The notes under the pieces: generated by a model | What the model saw: only the letters and a program-made list of their open reading frames with translations | What the model was told of the DNA's origin: nothing | Database searches by the model: none | Position numbers and translations under genes: made by a program | Assembly: GCA_963978905.1 (NCBI GenBank) | Contig: OZ022261.1 | Coordinates: 10,851,992 to 10,915,991, forward strand | Direction of reading: 5' to 3' | DNA: 64,000 bases | Source: Trichostrongylus colubriformis | Lineage: Eukaryota > Nematoda > Chromadorea > Rhabditida > Trichostrongylidae | Shown here: positions 11,904 to 23,764 of the stretch, one piece after another | Position numbering within the stretch: position 1 is the stretch's first letter | Layout of the letters: each line of letters starts with the position of its first letter

Positions 11904-12044
11904 ATGCCTTTCTTCTGGTCTGCTACAGTAATGCATGTTGTACATCAAGCTTTCGGAATTGTGGCGAGGATCGCGTATCAACACTTTGGTTTCGTTTCCT
12001 TCGTCCTTTCATGCTTACTCACAACTGCTGTCATAGCAAGTTAC
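11904..12044 (+). CDS. Candidate membrane-protein exon
   Basis: An open frame follows a strong acceptor (TTTTTTTACAG) and ends at a good donor (TAC then GTACGT), giving 47 residues in phase 0 that begin with ATG. It reads MPFFWSATVMHVVHQAFG at the start and has a clear hydrophobic segment (FVSFVLSCLLTTAVIASY) at the end. If unspliced the frame runs on to a stop at 12068. I do not recognise the family and found no partner exons, so it could be a first exon of an unknown gene or chance. Neighbouring sequence is non-repetitive. Confidence 0.35.
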
Positions 12045-13494
12045 GTACGTGGAATGCAGTGCAGTTAGTACTCACATTACTCGAACGTCACTCATAGAGA
12101 TTTGCCTAAACGAAATCGAAATACCTGCGTATGCTGTGTATTTCAAATCAACCAAAAACATACGGACCAGTAAACCCATCAGAAATCCTTCATTCTGCAT
12201 CTATACGACAAAACCTTCTTGAGGTAGGGTTTCATAAAAAAAACTGGTGATCAGAGTGGTAAGGGTCGGAGAATCCTCGAGGGGGTCGTATCTGGGTTGG
12301 AAGTGCAGGTCTCATTTTGGATCTCTCCTCTACGAATAATCACACCCACGCACTGTCCAAAGATTTTGGACCGATGAGGTAGTTTTCAAAAAAAAAAAGG
12401 AAAAAAGGATCAGTGATCATACTTAGTATACTAGGGCAGTGCTATAATTATCGATTAACGACCTTTTTTCTTGAAAGACAGAGTTTGGGTATCAGTATAG
12501 ACACCATACCGGATACGTTGAATAGGGGATCGCAATTTCCAGGAATTTCCATCGACTCCAGGCTTGTTGATGATAGGTTGTCGTCATTTTATCATTTGGC
12601 ATAATGGCAAGAGGTACCACTATCACTAGCAGTATTCGTGGATGAAATCACGCCCACGCCAGCCGAGTCTTCCCTCAGTCCGACTCACTCTTACCCAATC
12701 TGTCTAAAAGGGCTGTAGAAGTTGACTTAGCTATCGACCTTTAAAGGGTATGGAATAGAGCTATTGGTGCAGAGCACTGATATAGAATGACAACCACTGC
12801 AAGTTATTTATGCCGAATCATAATTAAGGTAAAAAATTCCGAAAGCCCATTTTTCTCATTTTTATTTTTAATGTTTCGCTTACTTGTCACACGACTCGGA
12901 TATTGACGTTATGGTTTAGCAGTGACTGTAGCATCTCAGAAGAAGCTAGAAGCTCCTGGAAGATGATCCCAGACATTCATCAGAGGGTGTATCACGGCAC
13001 ACCCAGGTTTCGAGGAAAAGGCCGCATCAGTATGAATCCACTCTCTATGGGGACCCGAATACGACCCTCTTCCTCAACATCTACGCAACCTATACATATC
13101 GGTGACTATATCCGAATGCATAGCATTACTAAGCATTTTGTCACAGTAACTTTTGTGTATACCAATCCAATTCAATTAATTTTTTTTACATACATAACTC
13201 GGTTAACTCGGTTAACTGACGACACGTACAGCCTATCATGTAGCCGAGACCATGACTGCCCTCTGCAATTAGACCCCCACCCTGCCCTTCAAATAAGACC
13301 CCTCTCCCTGTCGAGAAATCCTCGACTTCCGGTCAACCGTGGGGTGTGTACCCTTATGTCAGGATTTCGCATCGCGGCTAATGCATGCGAAACGCTATCA
13401 TCAACCAATGGTGAGCTTGAACATTGAATTCTGTTCAAAGAATGAAAACGGATTGAAAACAAAAGCAATTCTGATGCAAAATGAGTAAAACTAG
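12045..13494. other. Intergenic with repeat fragments
   Basis: Holds family E fragments at 12262-12300 (AATCCTCGAGGGGGTCGTAT) and 13262-13330, and a family B end at 13345-13400 (TGTACCCTTATGTCAGGATT). A 174-residue frame at 12903-13427 runs through these repeats and is not accepted as a gene. Confidence 0.5.
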
Positions 13495-13795
13495 AGGTAA
13501 ATCAATGTCGTGGCCTCTCTTACGTATTTGAACGCAATTCCTACCAAGTCCTGCCAACTCGCGCAAACGCCGCACATCGTGTCGCGAAAGCTGAAGGAGG
13601 GTACCCACCCCCACCATACACTATTACCTTCTTGTAAGCAACTATCACTTTGATGTTGGGTTCCTGTTCGCCAGGAAGGAACAAGCCATTGGCGTTTTCG
13701 GTTATGATTCCCGTCCATAACCCACTTCTCATCTGAAGTAAGTAGTACTTCAGCCAGTCGAAGTTCCACTTGTAATTTAGCAAATTCATACATGC
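13495..13795 (-). pseudogene. mariner transposase fragment
   Basis: One minus-strand frame reads LLTSDEKWVMDGNHNRKRQW, which corresponds to the first catalytic Asp block of mariner transposases (GDEKW followed by an R/K-rich QW stretch). A second frame continues PGEQEPNIKVIVAYKKVIVY, so at least one frameshift is present. Only the middle of the gene remains; no terminal repeats were found. Confidence 0.7.
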
Positions 13796-13968
13796 TGTGT
13801 CTGCCGCTCCACGTTGACCACGTGTTTAAAGTTCCATAGTTAATGGGATAAGGACAAAGGATAGAGGATGAACTTTCTGGCTTCAGTCAATCCCTTATTG
13901 AGATGCACCGCGTATCTCAACAAAACACTGGTCACCGGCTGGAAATCTTTCATTTTCTGAATCGTTAA

Positions 13969-14666
13969 AGGCACATTCCAGGATTATTGGGATATCACAT
14001 CTCCTGCCGTGGATGGATAGTTCGACCTAACCCACGTAGGCTGTACCTTTACCGAGGCGTGGATGTCAGTTCCTGGAGCGTGCAGAGCCAAAGAATCTGG
14101 CGCAACAGCTCGGCCGCGCCCACCCCAGCCGGCGGTCTGCCTTTAGTCTTAGACTCTTATCTTTGGGTGGGGTTTACGAGGTCGAATTTCCGCGCGATGA
14201 GCGGCACGGCGGGTGCGATTGCCAGTGGCAGGGCATCGCAGCCTTCAAGCGAGGCAGTGTGGCATGAGTGGAAGCGCAGACGTCACGCTCGGCCGGGCGA
14301 CTAAGGGCAATCGATCCGGCGAGTCGTACTGGTGGCGCCGCGAGTGCACCGCCGCGAAGCGGAAATTCGACCTCGTGAACCCCACCCCTTATCTTTGCCA
14401 TAGGTAGACCAGCTACTAGCCAAGATCTTGAAACTGGCAGTAAACCAATCGTCTCGTGAAGTAAACCCACTACTGAGTGACCTGACCCCACATTAAGCAC
14501 CGGAACACTTGCAGCATACCCCCGGCTGGGGTGGGCGGGTCCGAGCTGTTGCGCTAGACCAGGAACTGACATCCACGCCTCGGTAAAGGTACAGCCTACG
14601 TAGCTTGGGTCGAACCATCCATCCACGGCAGGAGATGTGATATCCCAGTAATTCTGGAATGTGCCT
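13969..14666. mobile_element. TTAA-flanked foldback element
   Basis: Long inverted termini: the left arm starts AGGCACATTCCAGGATTATT and contains CACATCTCCTGCCGTGGATG; the right arm is its reverse complement, ending CTGGAATGTGCCT. TTAA lies immediately outside both ends (13965-13968 and 14667-14670), as in piggyBac-type insertions, although no transposase is present. The centre is occupied by a second element, 14166-14388. Reading frames of 105 and 150 residues here are artefacts of the palindrome. Confidence 0.85.
14166..14388. mobile_element. Nested MITE with 9-bp target duplication
   Basis: Inverted ends GGTGGGGTTTACGAGGTCG and the reverse complement of GGGGTGGGGTTCACGAGGTC, with GAATTTCCGC continuing the pairing. 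The direct repeat TTATCTTTG flanks it on both sides (14157-14165 and 14389-14397). The core GAGCGGCACGGCGGGTGCGA is shared with 26839-27070. The 9-base duplication suggests a Mutator-like mobiliser, but this is inference. Confidence 0.8.
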
Positions 14667-14670
14667 TTAA

Positions 14671-16614
14671 TGGGATTGTCAAAAAGTTCGGGGAGGAGAT
14701 AAATAATTCAGAGATATATGTTATAGATATGAGAGAAATGATGTTTGTAAGCACTTTTAGCGTCTCTTTTGTGGTTTTAGAGAAGTGAAGCTAAAATCCT
14801 CTTTTAAATGTCATATATGTTCGTGATGAAAAGGTCTTAAAGATTGTGGAAATTCTAAGCAAAATCTTGAAATGACGCGTTGCAAGTCCACAATCTAAAA
14901 TCATTATGTTATATTCTACAGGCGGTATTATCAGCTCTATATATTTAGACTTATTTTTACAACAGTGTACGGTAATCTTGGCAGCCTTCTGAATCTCACC
15001 CTTATTGAAATAGAGTTGGAAAACGTTTGGAAAATCCTATCAAAACCTTAAGAAGTAGGGTGCTTCATAATCGAGTTGTTGCTAGGGCAGGGCTGGCTAT
15101 CCATCCCCTCGCTGTCTGCATTACCACTCAGCGACTTAGGATGCAGAGGGTCAAACGGTAAGGAGTGCGGAGGAGACCTATTCCTCGAATTTTCGTCTTT
15201 CCCTTATACCCTATATGTTGTTTCTCCCCTGAGAACCTCGAATTTCGTCTTCTACAAGTATTTAACAGTAGGTCAATATGTATAAATGAATATAAATATG
15301 GATTGAAAACTGTCAATCCCATGCCATGAAACATATCCAATAAAGTTTTATACTGCAGTAATTTCATATTAGATGCCTCAGCAAGGTTCATCTGTATGTA
15401 ATTCTGATTGCCCACGTCACTCTACAGATCAGGTGCTTCCTTGTTCTTCACGGTTCATAGTGACAACACAAGATGATACCTTTCACTATACAAACAACCG
15501 TCTGCCGCTTCTGAACTCTACCATGTAATTAACGCAAGAAAAACCAAATTCCAAAAGGTATTTGAAATTCCTGGTCCGTCCCTGCTTGACTATTATGCTG
15601 TTCTTTGTCTGTCAGTTCCCTATAGAAATGTGTGTTTGCTAAGCACTTTTAGCGCCTCTTTTGTGGTTCCTGAAAAGAGAGACTGAAATCGATTTAGTTT
15701 GTCTGTCTACGTAATAGGCATTGCCATTTTTGACATAAGCTATAGCGTTGGATTTATGATGGCAGTAATATTAATTTTATACAAATACGTATATTTACAC
15801 TTGTTATCGTGCTCGCACAAATAGTCTTCACATGGTCTGCTCGTAAATCTTATATGCAAACCAGTACAGATGCATTCGATCTATGGCTTGTAGGTGTCAC
15901 GGCTTCAATTCAGTAATACCGTCGTTTTCGGAATTTTAGTGTTCGCTCGCTATTTGAGACGAAATCGCTTATCGTAAGCGCAGTGTTTGCATGAAAAAAA
16001 TTCAAGTAAAAGTTTGGGTGACTCCACTTTGCAGTTGACTTGCGAAACGAACGCTATGTATGCACACTTAATGGTTCCTTTTATTTTTCGCGTAATGCCA
16101 TCTCATATGAGATATGTAGATAAGATGATTGTTCCAGACAAAGTTCATGTTTCAATCTTTCTAATTTCTAGATGTAAGGAATATTCCATTTTGCCTACTT
16201 TACGGGCTCCTAAACTCTGTCATCGGAATCCATCGTCTTTCCTTCATTCGAAAGCAACCGAATTTCTAGGATCCATTGCTAATGAGACAATTATGGAATT
16301 TAAAGTCAACTTTGTGAACGCCTGTAACGTTCAGGCACTGTAGAAATCGAGCATTGAGCTTTTCAACCGTTAAGGATTTGAGGGTAGAGCGAATCTATAT
16401 AGAAACCATTATCTGGTAAAGTGAGTTCATGATTTCGTTCGTACCATCACTTACTCAAGCCATTCCGATTCTGCATCCTGGCGTTCAGTTACTGCAGAAA
16501 TTTTCTATGCGGGCACCACCAATGCGCAGTCACCTTGACGAATATTCAAAAGTGTCGACGAAAACGTGAAGGGTGAATTACTTTGCTCCACCATGGAGGT
16601 ATCGCCTGCAAGGA
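14671..16614. other. Intergenic with repeat fragments
   Basis: A block containing AAGCACTTTTAGCG and CTCTTTTGTGGTT occurs at about 14735-14800 and again in the same orientation at 15618-15685. A diverged family F piece is at 15085-15235. A 118-residue frame at 15987-16343 has no recognised motif. No gene is supported. Confidence 0.45.
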
Positions 16615-16890
16615 ATCGTGCACGGTAAATGAGTTCATCGGTTACCCATATATTCATGTTGTACTTGCTTAATAAGGAGCGGATGCAATGTTTCACGCGA
16701 GAAGGTGAGAATCCAACTAAGATGGAGCTCCTCAAAGTGGCGGACGACGGGGCGGGGCTTCCGCGTGAGTATTCCGTCCCGTCGTCCGCCGCTGTAGGAG
16801 AAGTAGAGTGGTAACAGAAGGTTACGTAAATAGTTGAATACAACATGAATATATGGTTAACAGAGAAAGTCAGTTTTCCGTGCACGGCTC
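16615..16890. repeat. Family D foldback MITE
   Basis: Outer ends GTGCACGG pair, followed by inverted CATATATTCATGTTGTA blocks on each side. A GC-rich central stem pairs GCGGACGACGGGGCGGG with its complement. TTTCACGCGAGAAGG near 16691 is the family signature, shared with 40279-40695 and 17725-17960. Long reading frames on both strands here are palindrome artefacts. Confidence 0.75.
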
Positions 16891-17724
16891 CTTTGATCTT
16901 CATATCACATGCATAGGATTGCGATCCCTCGGCCGATAAAAACTGGGCTGTTTCCTCTTCCATGAAACGCACAGTGCACGGTAACTTTTTGCGAGACTCC
17001 TGTCAAAGTGAGCTAGAAATGCTGAAGTGTACGGCAATCAAGAAGGATCAAACGAATTCTCCAAATCAGTAGGATCAAGGCCTCCACAGGCTCGGCCTCA
17101 TACGCGATTTCAGCTGAAGAAAGGTCTCCAGATCAGTTTCCACGTAACCTAGCTCTGCATTCGCTATTATACCTTCTCTCGGACAATCCTGCATCAAGTG
17201 GGAAGTAAAGGCAGAGCGTAGAACAACTCGTTTAAAACTCGCCGAGCAACCTCAGATTATCCGTCGCCGGGCACAGTGCGGGTTTGTGGCGATTTTTCCG
17301 ATAGAGGATGTGGGGTCAGGTTGTTCGTGAGTGGGTTCGTCTTGCGAGACGATTACTTTGCTTCTGATTTCATGATAACTGAGTTGATAGACTACTTATT
17401 TGAAGTAATATTCATTAAAGCCGAGAATTGTAAAATGAATAATTAAGGGGGAAATTAGGTGGATGCTACATACTGTAACAGTCCGTAATATAAAAACTAA
17501 GTCCGCTTAGAATGTTCATTTCGTCGTTCCTACAGTGAATTGTCGACTAACCGTGGTGACCGGACCTGTAGCAACACTTGTCGGAACACTTGCATGTCAC
17601 CCGCACAGCGTAATACTAATTCTCGGGTCCTATGTTGATTTGCCTCATACTCTGCGTCCCCGACGACGTGATCGCCGCCTCTTTGTTCCTAGAACCCTCG
17701 CAGCCCTCCTTCTCGGACGCCCCA
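16891..17724. other. Intergenic, nothing recognised
   Basis: No exon, RNA gene or repeat recognised apart from the family D piece that begins at 17725. Confidence 0.35.
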
Positions 17725-17755
17725 CCCCGTCAGATGTTAAACTTTGAAGAGCTGT

Positions 17756-17842
17756 ATCTTAGTCGAATACTTGCTTTTTCTCGTGGTGCATGCGAATACT
17801 TGCTATCTTAGTCGAATACTTGCTTTTTCTCGTGGTGCATGC
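17756..17842. repeat. Tandem duplication, period 49
   Basis: A 38-base unit starting ATCTTAGTCGAATACTTGC and ending GTGGTGCATGC occurs at 17756-17793 and identically at 17805-17842, separated by 11 bases that repeat GAATACTTGCT. This points to recent duplication inside the family D copy. Confidence 0.85.
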
Positions 17843-17886
17843 TCACTAAGGCCGCATGCAAAACTTTGCATGCGGCCTTAGTGAGC
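17841..17886. repeat. Perfect 20-bp-arm hairpin
   Basis: GCTCACTAAGGCCGCATGCA at the left is followed after a six-base loop by its exact reverse complement. The perfection suggests a recent origin or conserved pairing. Confidence 0.9.
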
Positions 17887-17960
17887 AAATACAACATAAA
17901 TATATAGGTAACAGAGGAACTCAACTTTCTGTGGACGTTCCCTCCAAAGATGATTGAACC

Positions 17961-18841
17961 GTTATTCAGTTTTCTTAACGATAATTTCATTTTCTATTCT
18001 TTACTAATTTATGGCACTGTTTTTAATTTTTTTATTCATCGATTTCTTCATTAATCATTCATTAACTTCCAAATTCGAGTTTTTAGTTCGGGTGCCTTCT
18101 ACTGCATTGTGCTGTAATATGATTGCTATACTTAAGTACAAGCAAAACTGGTTCGTCTAAGAACACATCCATTATGGATCATATCTGAGAGGCTTAGGAA
18201 ACTTGATCTTCCACTCGAAAAGGTATTACACGTGAAGTTATACACACTTCAATTATTCAAATTCAAGGATATTCAGCATTTCATTTGGGGTGTTTGCACG
18301 AAATATTTCTGCTCTCTTTTCTCATTCCATTGTGTATTCTTTTCGGTATTAAGTAACATGTGGCTCCCACGCATGACTGTCCTCCACTACAAAAAGCGAC
18401 CTACTGGCTTTGCTATCAAAAGAGCACTTATAATCAGTTGCGTGGGTCTCTGAGTGTTTGTCTGACTCATGGATGTCTGTTGTTGCATAAGCAAACAATA
18501 ATGTCAGATTGTTTCTTATCGCAGGTTATCAAAAAAAATCTTTCCTAAAAAGGGGTTGCACAGATTTGTGGGATTTTTCGAATTACAGTGAGAGGGTTCT
18601 AGACGACGTCTTAACATGTGGTTCCCTTATCGCAAGCGGTTAGAGACTGATTTTACGGTACTTTTTGACGTTTTCCGGCCGTCTTTATCAGAAACTCAAG
18701 TCAGCGAAAATTGCAACAATTTGAAGCACAGCAGTCTTCTGTGTATGAAGTCATGTTGAGAATTCGATTCCCCTCAGGCTCATACCATACGTATCGCTCG
18801 CGCCTTTCTGCACTTCTGCACTATTGAATTCATATGATATA
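17961..18841. other. Intergenic, nothing recognised
   Basis: AT-rich; short frames only, none with splice or motif support. Confidence 0.35.
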
Positions 18842-20625
18842 CATGGGGTGCCAAAAAAGTAATTTTTTCACCTCCACTTTTAGCCCTATATTACTCGAAC
18901 TTCGGCAAATTCTTACGAAGTATTCTCATCATCAAAGTCAAGAGCAGGCCTTACTTTATCACTATACTCCGTAACAGCCTTCTGAACAAGCAGGAACGGG
19001 AGCTTGTTCCGAGTGAACAAGATGTGTCACGTCAACTGGGCAAAATCCGAAATTTCATCGCCCTCGTTCACAACCTTGCTAAGGTCCGTTCACTCTGGGT
19101 ACCTGAGGTGATTCATATTGGGAGGCGTTCTTGAATATTCCGTTTTTCTGCGTTATCAACACCCTTCGTTTCCAAGAGCCGGAACGTGCCATTACCAGTG
19201 AAACCCCTCCGAGGGCAGGTCTGAGGCACGAAAAATGATACTTCGGATCATTGCAGCGTTGTCCAATCAGCAAGGGCTCTGTGACTCCCATGAGCCGAAG
19301 GGCCAATCCTTGGGAAGCTTCCCACAGAAGACCTACCATGGAACCTGGTTCCACCGTTTTAAGCGGACCTTGATACCAAAAATGATCTGAAACCCGATTG
19401 CGCCGACTGAAGGCTCCATAATTTGATGAGGTGGAAGTAGCGAGTCTCAGCTTGCTCCTGCTTTTAGAGGAACATTTCGGGAATGTTTGGCCCCAATACT
19501 TTTACCTCTTTCGTTTCCCTACGTTTTGTATTGGGTCATTCCATAAGTAATGTCGTTTTTTTTTTCGAGCGTAAATTTTTCTTACGAAATTACAAGTTTC
19601 CGCAGCATGTCATATATCATTTGGAAGAGGTTCTCCTGCTCTACAAAATGACATGTTTAATTTTCGAGTTTGTTAGAATGGGGCCGACATTTAGGCTGGC
19701 GAAGAGGTAGGTCCAGCCGAAAAAAATTGACCAAACCGGCAATCAGTTGAAACACTATATTCCACTTCAGTAAAATCAGCCACTCATGTGTCGCGTACTT
19801 AGTCCTGACCTCTTCTACAATTTCCAGTATTTAGTTGATCAAGAAGTCGTGTCGTTATTTTTCTAAAATCTTTTTTTCGAAAGCACCCACATTTATTCAA
19901 AATGAAATTTTTTCTTTCAAACTTCTTGATTAGAATTGCTTTATGAACCACTTCGAAGGACTTTTTCTGCTCTATCGAAAACATCTTTCTAGTTTGTTTT
20001 GGCTGCGATTCAAATTGAGTTTTAATACCATGTGATAGGGGTCCAGTTGACATTTTTCACAATTTATTTTTCCATGAGAAACTTAAGGAATCCGGTCAGT
20101 GGTATTTCCCTGTTTCTAGGCACCACCTGTTCTCAACATTTCACCACTCTTTCAACTGATTGGTTGAGAAAATTTTCTTGCCTTTGTTTGAAGAAATTGT
20201 TTAAAATCACCGAGTTGTGGCGGAAAAACTAAATGTGGAAAGAGAGCGACGTGACTTTTTAAGCAGCCGACTGGTGGAACTTACAGGAGAGGTCTGGGCT
20301 GAGTACGCAACACATGGTTGGTTAGTTTTCCTCAAGCAAAATATAGTGTTTTAATTGATTGCCGGTTTGGCCAATTTTCGTCTGCTGGACCTACCTCTTC
20401 GCCGGCCTAAATGTCGGCGCCTTTCCAACGTAATCGAAAACCAAGCACGCCATCTTGTAGAGCAGAGAATTTTCTTCCGAATGATATATAATATGCTGCA
20501 AAAATTTGCGACTTGTGGCAAAAATTTTTGCTTGAAAAAAAACGACACTACTTATGGAATGACCCAATATACTAGGCGGATCTGAGCCGTGAGCAAAATT
20601 ACTTTATTTTTTTGGCACCCCCCTG
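18842..20625. mobile_element. Outer TA-flanked element, Tc1-like
   Basis: Ends are inverted: CATGGGGTGCCAAAAAAGTA on the left and the reverse complement of CAGGGGGGTGCCAAAAAAAT on the right, with TA outside each end. A minus-strand frame near 19085-19354 contains NDPKYHFSCLRPALGGVSLV, which weakly recalls the PKY..PTVKHGGGSVMVW block of Tc1 transposases, so this may be a badly decayed Tc1 relative. It is interrupted by the foldback 19531-20567. Confidence 0.65.
19531..20567. mobile_element. Nested foldback element
   Basis: Ends TTGGGTCATTCCATAAGTA on both sides in inverted orientation, flanked by TA. Inverted pairing continues inward past CAAGTTTCCGCAGCATG-like blocks and the paired GTAGGTCCAGC motifs near 19708 and 20390. 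It carries TGCTCTACAAAATGACA (about 19638) and CTGCTCTATCGAAA (about 19967), the same small module that is repeated in the giant palindrome at 29988-31362. No transposase is visible. Confidence 0.8.
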
Positions 20626-22957
20626 TAGATGGCAACCCGTACCGAAAGGCGCCAACTAGCAATCGCGCCTATTAGCGCGGCAACCACGCGGCTGTCGCAC
20701 TGTTCCATCAATGTACATATTTTGGGTATAACTTCTTTTCTCGTGCATAGGATTGTGGTGCTCACTGAACCCTCGCGCCTATATTCTGAACCTTTTTCGA
20801 ACTGAATGTTTATTGTTACTTTGGCAGGCCTATACATTTTTTCGAGGTACCATCCATCAAATCTTCTGTATCATCCGTCATATACATACTTCCCCCCTTT
20901 TATAAAAATTAGATTAGGTCTTCTCTCTGCTATAGTGTTCTTAATTCTTTTGTGAATCCTTGCCGAAGGTCATCAGTCATAGGGCCGCTGTGAGGCTTCA
21001 CAAGGGAAACTTGGTTGATTTCTCATCATGTAAATAATGCTATGAGGTAGCGGAGAAAGAAAACTTGGTTGATTCCTCATTACGAAAATAAGGCTATGAG
21101 GTAGCGGAGAAAGAATGGAGTGACAATAAAGAATCTGAGGAATGGGAACTCGATATCTCCGCCTACTCTCTTCACGAGCTTATTTTCGCGCCTGATTTTC
21201 GCCGGCCACCAGCGACATTAACACGTAGGCGACCGCGCGTTTTTTCACGTATCTGCCACGTGGGACATAGCGCGCTCGCCTATGCCGAGAATCACTTCCC
21301 AGCATTGGGACGCATTATCCCAGAATGCAGTTTTTGATACCACCTTTTCAAACTCGCTAAATTTCGCGCCTATCTTGAGCGCCAATGCAAGATATTGAGT
21401 GCTGCGAAATTCCAAAATTCCAGATATCCCTCGGAGGCTTGGATAAGAGATTACTGCATGATAGTGATGGAAAGTGCTTAATCATGTGATAGACATTTGG
21501 ACTTTATTATCTATCATTAGTATTATCTATTATTACTTGATAATATTATCTTTTATGTAAATTTACTTGTTATGTGCGTTACTATAAGGTTTGTATATTC
21601 TAGGTCAAACTTATCTTCCTAAAAGACACGTTCTCCTAAGAAGAACACTTCTTATGTATCCAAAGCACGATAAAAAACTTATTGAAAAGATGTAAGCGGA
21701 CCATGTTCACCCAAGATACCCTTGTGCATATTGATCCAAACTTATTATTTGTGGATTTTGAATGACCTTATAAAAGGAATTTTCTGTGCTGCATCACAGC
21801 ATTAGGACGCATTTCACACGCGGCAGAAATCGTGCGTCGCATTAGGACGCAATGTCGCCAACGTGCTAATCAAGCTGCGGTCCTCGCTCTCCCTCCACCG
21901 CTACTTTGCCATGGACGCGGCTTGCGCGCGTGCCGCGTCCGGTCCGCCGCCCTCTAGAGCTAGAAAGCGGGCGTTTCGGCGCGGTTGCGCAACACACCGC
22001 CTCCCTAAACCGCACGTTCATTTACAATGAACATGTCCGCCCACTCAAATCACTTTACATAGGATCTTAAACAATTATGGGACCTATTAAGTTTGAATGT
22101 ACCATTTTTGCAACGTAACCCCAATCAAGTGATTGATAGCAATCTACCAGGAACGAGAAATGATTCGTGAAAAAAATCTCTTCCTTCTCAACTGAACCAG
22201 GAAGGCAACAATTGTAGTGTTTGCGTGCCTTCCCCATCGTTGTTTTTTGAACGGACGAAAGTGTGACAGGGACCTGTCATTGCTTTTCAACAGAAAGTTC
22301 GGTACCAACATGCATTCACGAGGAATAAAATAGAACAAGTTCCCACCATATGACTTAGGCACGATTCCCTCCGATTTACTAATTCCGTTTCAATGCTGAT
22401 AACGAATTTGTTCTCCTTTCGAAATCGAAACTTTGAGTAGAATTCCCCATTGTTGTTTTGTGGTAATTTTTGGAAAATATTTTGAGAAAGACGACCTCTT
22501 ACACGCTCTTCTCCCTTCCATTGCCTTCCTTGACTCCAAGACTGGTGTTGTTAGTATATCAAAATGGTTTTCCTTATATCACACCTGTAAAAAACTTCGT
22601 CCATTGATAATTATAGCATTGCTGCCAAGTTTAAAGTATGATTATCGATCGACCCCCTTTTAAAGACCTCTTCATCAGACCGGCTCCTAAAAAAGGGTTA
22701 GTGAAAGGGGATCATACTACCCATCTTCCTTCCAGGCCTGACTTTCCCCCAGTCCCTCCTCCGTCTAGTAGCGAATTTAGACCGACAGCATGAGCGATAA
22801 TTTGGTTCTAAAAAAGCAAAGCGCACAATAGTACCGCATGGAAGAAAAGGCAAAATGGCCAAAAGCGCGTAATGGGCCCTATTTCCCCAACTGATTCTAG
22901 CTCCTGGCGTGCGTTGAGGTGCGCAACATCACAGGGGGTCGGTGAGAGTCGCATATA
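20626..22957. other. Intergenic, GC-rich islands
   Basis: A tandem duplication lies at 21007-21113. Short strings GCATTAGGACGCA recur near 21800 and 21840, and a related CATTGGGACGCATT lies near 21304. No gene is recognised. Confidence 0.4.
21007..21113. repeat. Tandem duplication, period about 54
   Basis: AAACTTGGTTGATT followed by TATGAGGTAGCGGAGAAAGA occurs twice, starting at about 21007 and 21061, with a few differences between copies. Confidence 0.85.
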
Positions 22958-23118
22958 TTAGGTTGTGCCAAAAGTCTTGTAGTATTTTTCTAGAAAAAAA
23001 TCAGTAACTCTTGTTCACTTCAAGGCAGGTACAGGCGGTTCAAGAATATGGTAGAACATTCCCTAAGCTTTCTGGGAAAATATATATTGACCCACCAGAT
23101 CCCGTGGAGAGAGCTACA

Positions 23119-23764
23119 ATGCCCGTTGTCGATACCCACCCAACTCGCGGTGTCATCTATTATAAGCGGTCTTGCGGCACCAAAACGACGGAAGCTTGTC
23201 ACTCCATCAGCGCTGCATTGGACAAGGGATGTGTGAGCTACGAGACCGTGCAACGCTGGCTCATCAGCTTCAGCAACGGCGAGATTGACATGAAAGACAA
23301 ACCTTGCTTGGGACTGTGCTGGTTCTGGGACGCGGAAGGAATGCTTTTCCGCGAGGTGCTGGTACAAGGCGAGACAGTCACCGCTGCCGTATGCACCCAC
23401 CAGCTCCAGCAGCTCGCCGTCGCTGTTCGAGAAAAGTGCCGGAAAAGGTCCTCGGTCACCTTCTTCATGACGACGCCCGCTCCCATTTCGCGAAAAGTAC
23501 TCAGGCCAAGTTATAGGAGCTCGGCTGGGATGTGCTGCCCCACCCGCCATACTCTCCCGACTTGCCCTTTCTGGCTATCCTCTTACCCATCCTCTCGAAT
23601 CCTTCCTGGCCAAGAGAGAATTCGTTGATTATGACTTGCTTGCGAAGGCGATCGCTGACTTTTTCGACTCTCAGAACCCACAGTTCTGGGAGAAGGGAAT
23701 CAACGATTTTCCTATAAAGTGGCAGAGGGTTGCCGATAACAATGGTCAATACGTTGTTGCCTAA
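23119..23764 (+). pseudogene. mariner transposase remnant
   Basis: Starts MPVVDTHPTRGVIYYKRSCG with a helix-turn-helix region ending TVQRWLISFSNGEIDMKDK, then jumps straight to LCWFWDAEGMLFREVL, the block following the missing first catalytic Asp. The second catalytic block survives in another frame as LLHDDARSHFAKSTQAKL and the third as PHPPYSPDL, without the usual APSDYHLF. An in-frame TAG and at least two frameshifts are present. The conserved mariner ending IKWQRV..NNGQY is present before the stop. Dead copy. Confidence 0.88.

Larger units (their letters stand above)
17725..17960. repeat. Family D copy, rearranged
   Basis: Contains the family landmarks GAGCTGTATCTTAG, AAACTTTGCATGC, GCAAATACAACA and TTTCTGTGGACG. 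Unlike the other copies it lacks a matching left arm and carries an internal tandem duplication (17756-17842) and a perfect hairpin (17841-17886). Confidence 0.65.

Noticed and set aside
12903..13427. 174-residue open frame
   Set aside because: Composition is repeat-like, it crosses family E and B fragments, and no domain is recognisable.
14174..14626. 150-residue minus-strand frame
   Set aside because: It lies wholly in nested palindromic MITEs; mirrored frames arise from the inverted repeats.
16505..16972. 155-residue minus-strand frame
   Set aside because: It covers a family D foldback and has no independent support.
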